Assembly: GCA_002633005.1 (NCBI GenBank)
Contig: NMRA01000256.1
Location: 176,068-240,067 of the forward strand
Direction: 5' to 3'
DNA: 64,000 nucleotides
From: Phoronis australis
Lineage: Eukaryota; Phoronida; Phoronidae
The position numbers were made by a program, and so were the translations under genes. Shown in pieces: positions 1 through 12,500 of the stretch (the first letter of the stretch is position 1; each line of letters opens with the position of its first letter). The notes under the pieces are model-generated. The model did no database searches, was not told the DNA's origin, and saw nothing but the letters and a program-made list of their open reading frames with translations.

Positions 1-110
1 CCTCCCCCCGCTCGGCGCCACGCGCCTCGGATTCGACCTTTGCGGGAATCCTAAACCCCCCCTTACTGAAAACGTAGATCCGCCACTGATACTGAACAGT
101 TAATGTGTAT
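1..110. mobile_element. Fragment of a GC-rich interspersed repeat
   Basis: C-rich runs and the phrase gatccgccactga resemble, in reverse complement, the gtggcggatc stretch at 30052-30061. Probably two pieces of one small DNA element. Too short to classify. Confidence 0.3.
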
Positions 111-183
111 CTTACACACATGTGGGTTTTAATAGAAGCTCGTAAACCATTTCGATGAAAACCAGCAATTTCTAGATTTGGTT

Positions 184-522
184 TCACCATTCGTTGATGT
201 CAGGAAACGTCAGTAACCAATAACAAACAGAAAATACAATGAAAGATAAAGGAAAAAATAATCGGGAGTAAAAATCCACGTTTTGCTGAATAGTGTTCAA
301 TCGTGACAAGAACCAGTTGTACTCTCTTTCTTCAGGTGGTATTAAATACGAATTTCTCCTTGAATACCGGTGGTTTTCTTCTAGAATAAAAGGATGCGAA
401 TATCGCCGTGAAGCAGAGACAGTGCCGTCTTGTTTTGGAGTTGTGCTAAACGACTGTCTGCGAGCGGAGGCGGAGTCATCTCGAGTTATTACACCTTCCT
501 GAATGACTGACAGTCTAGGCAT
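184..522 (-). CDS. Channel exon 9: cytoplasmic loop, M4 and stop
   Basis: Begins MPRLSVIQEG after a tatactacag acceptor. It holds a polar Ser/Arg-rich loop (ASARRQSFSTT, SRRNSY: possible kinase sites), then NVDFYSRLFFPLSFIVFSVC, the M4 helix, and ends TFPDINEW plus TGA at 184-186. Confidence 0.92.
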   Translation of the reverse strand: MPRLSVIQEGVITRDDSASARRQSFSTTPKQDGTVSASRRYSHPFILEENHRYSRRNSYLIPPEEREYNWFLSRLNTIQQNVDFYSRLFFPLSFIVFSVCYWLLTFPDINEW

Positions 523-3500
523 CTGTAGTATAATTAATGGGATTGTCATGCAATATACTTAACATTTCATAACATTTTGTCACAGGAGCTCAAAGCACCG
601 TCGAAAGAAAAATAAACATTGCTTTATTCGCAGGCACACGTGGAAGACATCGCCTTACCCATACCAAGAATAACGAAATGAAGAAACAAATTAATCAGAG
701 GAAGAATGATTTGCAAAAACATAATATATTATCTCCAGACGCTCCTAACGTCTGTAGATTGAATTTAAGAGAGTTTACTTACACAAACATTACATTTGCA
801 ATAAACGTCTTAGATACGTAGTGATAGAACATTCAAGAACGGGCATACCTCAAACGCCAAGTTATTGACCACTGATAACCGTTTCTTGTAGTCTCTTTGA
901 GTCTTCTTTTCTACTTTCTTGAAAAAATTGGCCGCGACAAAGAACTCAAAAAATGCGGCCAAAACGTACACTATACAAACGCTCCTCCATATATCGATAG
1001 CCTGAAAGCATTTAAAATGTAGTCGTAAAGTATTAGTGGACATAAATTGAACCTTGAGCGTGTGGTTTAATGAATAGGACCGTACCGAATACACACCGAC
1101 AGAACTCTCCTTTATCCCGGAGGTACGAAAACGTGTTGTTTTCATTGGCCTCACTTTTTAATCAAAGCACGTTTCCACAAGTCATGTCGGACACCGTCGA
1201 GACGTATGGCTATGGATATAGTCATCCGTTTAAAAGTATCATAAAAGAGAACGTATCTTCATTAATGGGAATTTCTGTTCGATTCAAAATAAACCCGACG
1301 AATTGCTTTGGTCACTTGCTCTGTCTTTTCTTGTCTTTGATTGATGTCGCCACTGAGAAACGTCACGCATCCAAGAATATTTGTTCTCAAGTTTATCCAA
1401 ATTTCTCCAGTTGAAGTTGCAGCCCGGAATAGGGAAATGATATTTTGTTGGCAATGAAAGAACGAATAGAGCAATGCAGCCGAGAAAAAAAAACTAAAAA
1501 ATACAACAACAAAGTATATTTCAAACTCCAATGGTGCGAAAAAGAGGCTTCAAAAGTGCTTCACGGACATTGCGGCATTGTGGGTAAATACAGCAAGATT
1601 CGAGTGTCGATAGTGTACAGTGTTGTAGTGAGGTGTAGGCGCACATAGGCGCAGCTAACCACCTTTTAGCATTTGAACGTAGCGCCTACGCACCGTAAGC
1701 TACGTTCAGTGCTCAAGGTGATGTGGTGGGCTTTGGGCGCCGACTTACCTCTAATTTTACCACTACAGCACTGATAGTGTATTTCGGGACGGGCCTAGGC
1801 CTACTTAGATATGACTTGCATTGTGAGAGAAAATTGTTTTAACTCGAGCAGACGCACTAGTATAAAACCAACTTATATACAATCTGTTAAGAATGAAAAA
1901 TCAACTCATTGTTAGTTTTTTAAGTGACTTGTCAAGACGAACTGCGTCGATATGGCACCTGACGCACCTAAGGTCGTGGTCTAATCTGTGTAGTCGGAAT
2001 AGAACTCGTCATTTTATGGGTAATTTTTCGTTTCGAATTTAAGATATAAAAGTGTCTATTAATCTGTACTCCAGTACGTTTTGGCTAATGCATATGTGTT
2101 TCTAGTCCAAGTGCGCATTTAATTAAATATGTATCAACTTGGAATTTCTAGTCCAGATTTAACCTAAATTCTAAAGTCGTCAAGTGCAATCTATGATTAG
2201 ACATATGTCCACGCGAGCCACTATGCACTCGAGCATAGAATGACGCTTATTTTGAGGTCACATCTAGGCTGTTGCACCCATTGCGGTTGTCTCCATTTGC
2301 TTTTTGTACAGCCCCTGTACATTACAACACTTTGAAACCAGCAGACAATTGATCTTTTTTACTTCACATTCGAACAGGCTGCGACTGTGATTCTTTCAAC
2401 GATGCTTTGGTGCAACAAGCCTTAGGGGCGGGAAGTGTCACGTCACCGCAGAATTTGTTTGTCCGCCAGTCACGTACGTTGTGGGCTTAGTGTGGTTCCG
2501 GTGAGAGATTGAATTTTAGAAACCTGTAGAATATCGGGTTCCTCTTCACTGTGAAAAACAGTAAACTGGTGTATACATAGTAAAACACGTCATAGGAGCC
2601 AGCTTTCTTTAATGAATTCGAGTCCCAATGGGACACACTGCTAGTCTCCCTAGAGTCAGGTCTCCAGCTACTCAGCTAGGTTTTAACTATATATTAATAA
2701 AGCATAAAAATGATTCCTGAGGTGATCAGTGAAATGAGTCCACCTGAGCGGCCTGGTCACGTCTGGTACTGTACGTTTACCTGACTGCCTGCAATCATCA
2801 TAACACGCCATCACTAATTTATTATTTACCATTGTGTATTCAACTTCAGGCAGCTGGTAAAGCGTCTTCTCCATCTGAACGACCATAATAAGCAGGGTAA
2901 AGACGCCGATAAGTGTTCGCACGGTCTCAGCCCTAACATCCAGAAAGAAGGTAGACCATGAGACGACGATAGTCATCGATGAGGGTATGTAGAGGTGTAA
3001 AAGGTAGTAGCCCATTTGCCGCTGGATACGAAAGTCTACGGCTATGCACGAGAAGGTACCTGACGAAAGAACAAGACCGCATTGAAATGATTGTTCATTA
3101 CATACAAGAGTTTTACAACAGTTCCCTCGAAGTCATTGTAGTATATTCTCCTTTTGTTAAGGAATCATAAATTTGACAATATCGAACAGAATTCAAAATG
3201 GCATCGACGTTTCTCGTTTTCAGTGAAGGAGGAGACCTTAATGTCGACCAGTCATCAGGTGGCGAGACCGGCTCACCTTGATGTGTTAAACATGTCGTGG
3301 AAATCGACATTTCCTGAGGCCGCTCAAAATTATTTCGGTAAAGAGACAATTCCCGAGCAAAGAAAGCAGAGACCAGTTATCATGAGCAGAAATGGTCACT
3401 TGACATTGTTTTTGATGCCGATTTTATAAGATGATGTCAAGCTTTCTTCGTCTGAAAAGGAACGTCTATACCAAATGATATTGATAGCGTTGTTTCGCGG

Positions 3501-6500
3501 GGAATGTGTCTTCCTTTTTGCTATATTTTAATAAATAAGACATGGTCACGTGACCAAATTAATGACAGACTGGTGTGAAGCCAAAAATGTCACCTTCATA
3601 AAATAAACACTTTAATCGATTTAAAGTTTATGTCGAACCAGGAACCAGCCTAACGCTCTGATGGCGGAACTAAATCCAACTCGCTACGTGGCAGAGTATA
3701 CTGAGACTATTTGACTGGAAATGTCACGCGGTTTGATTTAAGCGAACACTGTAAGAAAACGTCAAGATGCAAGGCCATTTGTTATACAATCACAAAAGCA
3801 CAACGGATATTGTTGTTTTATAGCTCTAGTCAAAGCTAACAACTCCAAGAAGTCTATCCCATTCAACAATAATCCCAAAATGATTTTTGGCCCTAAATTC
3901 TATAATATATTTTAAGGTTGTAAGTGATGTCGTTTAGAAAGGAGCCTTTCGCCGCTGATTAAGTTCAAATGATGATGAACCTCTTTGGGTTGAAAAACAT
4001 TGCCACGCTTATCTGGCCATTCTTCAATTGTTTCCTAATGAGTCCGCAGCTCAAATCACTGTCAATGCGGAAATGCCCCATTTTCGAATTTGCAATTTTA
4101 GGGCTGGCCAGCTGCAACAAAATCCGATGCGTCTTCTTGAGGCGCTGATGATTTCTATGTTCTTGTTGTGAACGGAAATCGATGCCTATCTAGGAACATG
4201 AATTCCAAAAGTCTGAGATTTCCACATACACTGTAGAGGGAGAGAAAGGGGGTGAGGTAGGGAGGGAGGTGGTGAGGGACGGAGACGGGGGGGAGAGGAA
4301 GGGAGGGAAAGAGAGAAAATAAATTTATTACGGTGACCATGCACTGTTACTTGAACATCCAGCTCACTGAACGTATTAGTTACTTTAAACAATATACAAG
4401 AACACCAGTGCACATACAATTTGATATGAAGTTCAAAATCTTTTAAGAAACTAAGTGAACAGAAAATTTTGTGGTGTATTAAGAGCACCTTCTGCACATA
4501 TCTAGAGGGATCATTAAAAAAAAATTTACATGTACATAAAATAGTAAGTTTGTCTTCAGAACTGAACAAATCGAAATCCGGGAGAATGAGTCTGATTTTA
4601 TCGACAAAATGGAAGTTAATACTGTTTATTGAAAGTAAAAATAAGAATACAGCCAATATACCACATCACGGAAATGAGTTCTCTGCTCATCTCACGGACA
4701 TATCCCCATGTAGATGGGTGTTTCGAAATAAAATCTGACCGGAAGAAAAATCAACCCTATGTATCATGTGCACCAGAATGCAATTACTAATTATTGGTTG
4801 GAAAGAGAATGTCCACAAATGTCAAAACCAATTATTTGGAAGTACCAACAAAGAGGCAACACGAGTGGTTTATGGTAACCAAGCAAACTAAGCCCAGAAT
4901 CTGCAAAATGGTTATAACATATCTTAGAATGCGTGTGTGGCCAGGTTATGGCTACCTTTCTGCTGCTAATAGATCTTTTCCTATTCCATATAGGCTGAAA
5001 TTTCAACAAAAAGAACTCAACAAAATAACTGCAACTATACCGTATACATAACACTTGGCACAACCTCCAATTGTTAAGTGACTGTGTTATTCAACACAAT
5101 AATTTTGTTCCCACTGTACATAAACTACACTGCCTCACCTTTTGGACTGGAACCAATGTTTACCTGTCGAGAAGCTATCAGTACAGTCGGTGAAGTTCGA
5201 ACGCTGGAGATCGAGTTGAAACCCTGACATGGTAATGTCAGAATTATATTCAAAGGCCCCTTTGTCAGAATCTTCAAAAAAGCCCCATTTAAGTATCACG
5301 TCTTGTACAGGATGACTATCTGAAAGATATCACAATTTAGTGGGACAACATGTAGCCCTTACCGACACAGAATTTAAAATTTAGACAGAGCCTTCAGAAG
5401 GCACAAGCCTATACCAAGGCGTTCTCTTTAGTCGTCAGGTTGTTCGATCACTTTCCTATTACTTCAGTGAAGTGATCAATGTTGGTTTCTTCTTTCTGTC
5501 AAGAAATGAAGTGCAATCGAAAGGTCTTTTACACAACCACCACACACTGAGAATTTCATTCATCACTTTTCATGACTTTTTAAACCTAAGCCGTGTTTTA
5601 AAACAAAGAGATTAGCACATAAAGAACAAAATAACATCATTTGAGGTAAAAGTTGCCAGATTTTCACGGTGATCTTGGAAATGATTAAAGTTGACATTGT
5701 TAGCCTGGCATTGTCCTTAGCAAACGTGGCGACAAGAATCAAGTTCATTCAGTGGACCTGAGACACTAGCGCTGCACTCGTGGCGAGAAATCTTCGTTAG
5801 GTCTAACCACTGTTCTGACCTTTGCAGCTCGCGCGAAGAAAATAGAGTGTGTCATGTTTGATAGCAATTTTGTGGACTAAATGGAAAGTGATTGCTCGAA
5901 TGGTAGTCAGTTGTTCTTAGAACTTGTTTTGCATGGGTAAACGTAACCCGGATACGGAAGTCCCGCCATTTTCAAATGATATCCTTGCTCAGTGTTGTAT
6001 TTCTGGCGCGAATCCAGATACACTTCAGACAAACTGAAATTGTCAAGTATCTTGTTTGGTAATGACATAAACTAAAATTCTGGATTCGTGTTTCCTTTTA
6101 TACACCGGGATAGTCGTGAAGTTGTGATTTCAGGTACTGCAAGCCCAAAATTTTGAAATTGGTGACTCTTTGGCATCTCAATTTTTCCCGTAGACCTAGC
6201 AAGTAGAAAACACAGCTTTGTTGAATTTCGTCATACTTGAGAAACCCCATCCAGCTAGTGTGCTTTCTCTCAGTTATGCCTTTTTCAGGTGTCTAGTTGA
6301 AATAGAGTGCAAACAGGAGCTTTCGTTGGCCTAGACTAGTGATAACGTCAAATCGGCCACTCGAACTACATGTACATGTATTGAACGGAATTAGTGAGTT
6401 CGATCCCATTAACTTCAACGTCACCGAAGAATCACTTCACTGACCGCCATTTTGCAAGTGTGCGTTAGGTTCCACAGCATCAGGCCTATTCGCAAATCAA

Positions 6501-9500
6501 GCTCGCCTTTCACTTCATAGCATAATTTTGCGAGGTCTTCCGTGGTATCGCCTTTTCTACAGGTTCTTGCGTCGCATATGGAACGCACCCCGGTATTGCC
6601 TATGAATAACCAAAGTGCAGCACGTAAACTCTCTAGCCCTGCGCCATTGTATTGTTATTGTTATTCGTAAGACTGATTTTTCTGGTTTGATGTTAAGTGA
6701 TAGACAATCATCTGCTGCTTTATAAACCTCTTAAACTACTGACACGTTGCTTATTTTACTGGCGTGGTAGCAGTGAACTGGCTGCGATCGAGGCTTGATC
6801 CGCTCACAAGACACCGGACTATCGCCTCATTTAAAGACAGGCTGCAAAATTCATTGCACATCCTCTCACTAGACCATTTCTCGTCTACGATATCAGTTGC
6901 ATAAACAAAATCTCTGCTGCTTCACCACGCGGTCAGATTGAGGTGCACTTCTATCCCTGGGCCTCAGCGATGTAATACCCAAATGAAACTGACAGAGCTC
7001 ACAATGAGTCAAATCGTTAACTTTTGTCCTGTGGTGTTCCGCAGTTTTATTGTGAAGTCACCCAATCCAGGACGCAGAGCTAAAATCACCCGCCAACATT
7101 TTGGCTTTGCATCATCTGGTGCACACTTATTAGTCCTGGAGTGCTAATACTAGATCTGAACATCTGATCCGTAGACTAACGCAGAGAACTTACTCTTCGT
7201 TGCATTGTCACGCACCATAACGACGCTATCAACATCGACGAAGACAAAACTCCTTCCCTAGGTTACATATGAACTTAGGTCTATACCAACGTGTTAAGCA
7301 AGAAGACCCTCGCCTCCATTTTCCAAACTATGAACTCACTGCTTGAGCAGCTCAGACGTATCGAAGAAACTCATGTGCATAACCGTCTCTCAGTAAAGCC
7401 ACCTCCTCCTTCGTCGCCGGACAAATCCATCGTGACAAGTAGACGCTACTGCCCGTCGCACTCGATTGGACCAATTGTTTACTAAAATTCCATTTATTCC
7501 GACGAATGGCAAATGCGCTTTTCTAGTGGCCCGTGATCGACAATGACACCGAAGAGCGCGCCTTGCAAGACACCACACCCTACGACCGACATTGTCCCCA
7601 TCCACTGTCGCCCTCACTGTCCATGTAGTCCAGTATCTTTATCTCGACACCTTTTTGGGCAAGTAGTCTTAAGGTTGATTTTTGACTTTTTTGCGACAGA
7701 AAATATATGATTAGTGCAGCAAGTGCTCGCTCGGTGGGCGCGACCGTCGACAGTATATCTACTCTATAGGTTGTTGGCGAAACTCGACTTTTGTTCGGAC
7801 GGGTCAAGCATTCTTTCGTTTTCGACTGCTTTGTTGTTGATTCTCTTAACGTAAACGCATTGATCACAACCCTGCACAGTAGTGTACATCTGATACACCC
7901 GTTACTATTGGAGCATCATTTGCAGCCGACGCCATGAAGTGTTTTCGACAACTCAGTTTGGTTATTCATTAAGGCACCTCTTCGTCTACAATGACTCGTA
8001 TTATCTTCGGAATGGACATCACCAGTTGTGCCTCTACAAACACTTATTGGGTGGATCTCACGCGGTTATCTGTGCCTATCCAACCTCAGGATTCAACCAC
8101 TACAGAATGATAAACTTCTCGAACACCATAGCTTATCTCTTAAGATGAGGCGCACCAAGAATCCCAACCATAACCAGAGAAGGTCATACAAGAGTGGTTA
8201 CATGAGTTGCTGTTTGACCATCTGGACCCTCACAGTGTCATTCCAGAGAAAGAACAAGAACTCGCAAGACTTCTCGAGTCGCTCAGTATTACAAGTGAAG
8301 CATGTGTGTGTACCTTCCTGAATGAGATTCTTGCGTCTGATTGCCTCACGGGTCGATTGAAACACTCACAACTAAATAGATAAAGCATGAAAGAGTTGAC
8401 GTAACAATGCAACTCGCGGTTCTTCTCAGATGGTAAGAAATATGGCCGCTAATCGAGAGATATTTGGTGTGATCTGGTAATGACTTGGTGAATTATAGTT
8501 CACGACAATAGACCAATATGACACGTGGATATATGTATGGAGTGTCATTTATTTCCACTTTCTTTACGATGAATCACTGAAACGAGCAGATAAATAAAAG
8601 AGTTGTTTAAAAATGTAATTTTGTAGTCGTGTATTGATCTGATAGGAAATACATGTATGGCTGAATCTGTCAAATTCATAACAGTACATGGGCTCTGGAA
8701 ATTGTCTGGCAAGCAATGCGGCCGCCGGACCGATATTTTTCATGAAGCATTTCGAGGTCTCTCAAATGCACCAAAAGATACTCGAATTCTCAAATTTTTT
8801 GGTGAAGGTCCCCAACCCCTCCCGTGCACTTCCCATATGCCAAAACCATATGAAAATGCTTCCGACGCCTCTGAATGTACCCTGCGTAATGTATTGGAGT
8901 CTAGGCTTTGTTACTTACAGCTCATAAAGGCAACGGGAAGTAAGTGCTTGTCTCCGGGAAAGTACCGGAAATTCAGATGACAAGACAATGTCATTGATAA
9001 CCTGAAATGAAAAAAGAGAGAAGTTGACAAAACATCCTTTTGATGTCTCATGATTAGGTTAAAAAGCACAGTCAGTTCTGGTCCGTGTACTATTTTGAAA
9101 ATCGTGGGTGTTCTTTTAGTTGCTCAGTTTTCAAAAACGAAAATCTACCTAAGACGAACTCTGACCAGTGTCGGTGGGGTGAAAGGATGACCAAAGATTG
9201 TCCTTTAAGGCAGCAGATTTCTACAGAATAGTGTCTGGAAATAGAATCTCGGAGTCAACACGGTGTCGTCCCGCGATTGCCGACCGAGTAGACTTGACAG
9301 TAACGCAGATGATCCATGACCATGCAACACGTCACTCGCCTGATAGCTCAACTTCATTACTATAGTTGTCAAGAAAAAATTATAACTTCTTGTATTTACA
9401 AGTCGACATTTGTAGCTGACAAGGTAATGCCAAAGACCACAGAATATTCAAAGTTTTACATTTAATAGTTTGCTATCGTTGCGTCTGAAGCGGCACCTCG

Positions 9501-12500
9501 ACAGGGTTTTAGCTCTGACGGGGGAGGGCAGCAAAAACAAGCGGCGATTACTGTTAGGCAAAGATGCCGTGCAGTTAGCGTTTTGTTTACATGATCCAGT
9601 GCCCTACCTGGTTGGAAGTATTATTATATTGACATATCAGAAGTCGCCGTTTTTCACACCTTGACGTGAATTAGCCTATGTGCTAGGCTTTCTTTCATTT
9701 GAGGCAGCTACGTGCGCTCGTATATAGCTCTTGGTCTCAGATTACTGATCCTCTGGTCACTTTAACCATGCATGCGGCAATAGTAGTGAAGTAATGTAAG
9801 CGGAACGGCAACAGGTCTGTATATCTTTTTTCTACTTTCACCATCATTTAGCAAATACAATGTCTCTCAGGGACTTTATGACGCCACAAACAGACACCTT
9901 TCCCTCTTAAAAACTTGAACACAATTTTTGCCTCAGCAATGATAGCATACCTTTGGCTGTGCGTTATCTGACCTCCCTTTTCCAACCAAATTGCTTCGTT
10001 GCTTTTGGTAACAACATGCCGTTTGCCATCAATCGCGTTGACGACAAATAAGTCTGGCAACCACAGTTTACGAATGAATTCTGGTCCTAAGTTAAACGAC
10101 CTGTTGCCGAATTGGAATAAATCGGGCCAGTCCAATCTGTGGTCAACCCATCTTTGTCTGAGGTAGATGTCTAGAGAATATTGCTGTGAAAACAAGCACA
10201 AAAAATGCATACTATTTGAGACAATTTCGACTTTAACTATACCTTGGACACATAAAGCTTCCGACGCCGATCCGAGGAAAATGGTATGGTGTAACATCCA
10301 GTCAAGGCATCCGGGTGCTGGCACCGGGGCAAAGGCTGAACGCTTTACTAAGTTGCTGATTCGATAAAAATCGCCCGATTACTGAAGCATTGGAATGAAG
10401 GAATGGACAGGATCGACCGAACGATATGTGACCAAGGCATAACATATGAGCCTGAAATAAGCGGACATTCATCTGGCGTATTTGACAAGGGACAGTTGTC
10501 ACCCAGATTCGGGGAAAAGTTAAGGAAAATTCTGGCAACTCAAGCAACACAGCACCCAATGAAAAAAACGGAAAAGACATTTCAGAAGATGCATCGATCA
10601 CAAAATCAAAGAAAGAGGAGAATGAACATCAACATGAAAACTCTGCTGTTAGGTATTCATATATAGGAAAAGAAATTTTCAATAGAGTTGATTAAAAACT
10701 CTTACCACTGGCGCCCCCATACTACACCCCGTGAAGTCTTACTACTTTGCCACTGAACCTGAACTCCGAATTTCAACCACTTTTACCACAAACACGTGAC
10801 CAATATATAAATAGAAACTAGATCTGCATTAAAGTCAATTGGACTAAAAGTTTCCGTGGTAATAAATTTTGTGCGTCTGAAGAGTTTTTGTTGGGAATGT
10901 GTGAATTGGAAATAGCTCTTTCCACGGAATATGAAGCGCAGCTGCACTTAGGCACTCTTAGCAAAGACAATTTTAGTGCGAGTGAACGCACGGCCCTTTT
11001 CCTACGAGTCGCATGTGCTCAAATGATGGCATGGCAACAAATCGCATAAAGCTATGCCGATACTCTCTGACCACAGGACTGCAAGAACATTTTTAAAAAA
11101 CTAACACTTTTAATACATAGACAACAGTGGGTTAAACAATAACAATAGCAATAATAATAGTTATAGTAATAGTAATATTAAGAATGTTAGTAATATTAAT
11201 AGTAATCGTAATAATAATATCGATGTATGTTTTTTTAAAAACATACATCATATTAGTCATATTAACTTAAAAGTTAATATGACTATCATCAAAACATCGA
11301 ATCAGGTTTAGGTTACAGGGCAGAGTTCCGTAGATCAAGGTAGGGAAGCATTGGGCATGGAAAACAAAGATATCCTACCTGGGTACATTGGAACGTGGGA
11401 ATTTTGGATGAGAAGAATTTAGGTACAGAGAATACCGTTATGGAATCGAAAAAGATATCCAAAGCATTTCAGAACAAAACAGAAAAATATCTTTCGTTCT
11501 CGATACTGAAGTTAAAATGATTGTTTGTTACGTTAATGAAAATACTATGAGTTTGCTGAGTAATTCTGGAAATAACATACAACCAAATCCAAGCAAGCTT
11601 TACAACTTTGTAAAGGTCATCATGGATCAAATCTTCCGCTGTGGAAGTGTGCCTAAACGTAATATACTTCAGATGTTGACAAAATGTGGTAGTCGGGAAA
11701 ACTATTTTACTGTAATTTCCAGATAGATTTATAATTTCTTGCATTTAAAATCACACAATATTTTCATGCAAGGTACCATAGCATTAAGACATATGCGGTC
11801 TGAAAAACCAAGACTATCAGATAGGATTTAAAATCAGATAACAGTGTTGACAGCAATCGAAAGAAAGTTTGCTTGAAAGTGGAACTTGACTGCACATGAT
11901 CGTTTTTGTCATTCTGGTGTAATTCTTGAAGACGTACATTTTATACGTACCATTTTTACTTCTTGCAAATTGGAGATGGAATTTATATAGGCGTTGATTT
12001 TAATCTCCAGTGGTCGAGAACCTGTAAGAAGAAACTATTGTTACTACCGGCGTCTGAGTCGTAGTAACGCCACTTTGTACGAATGGTTTGTTGTGTTTAC
12101 TGAACATCCGAAGAAAGTACAGCAACCTTTCCATTGTTGCCCCATTTGGATAGTAAAACAAAAAATTGATTGTGCTGCAAATACTGTTGCGAATAAACAT
12201 CTGGTTCAACAAAAAGCACAACTACATTCGAACAAAAGATTTGAAATTTTACTGTCACAGTTTTTGTGGACATTTATGAAAATGTCTTGATTTTCTTTAA
12301 ACTATGTATTTTAGAAAGCTAAATTCTACACCCGAAAAGAATAACACAATGATTGGTTTGTGAATAGACAACATTATTTGTCTTTATTTTTAAAGGCATT
12401 CTTTCCCTCCTTTGAAAAGTCGTAAACAGTATTTGACAGCAAACCAATCTAACTTAAACTTATTGAAAAATGATGTTGTTTCAACGCGTAATCAAGTGTT

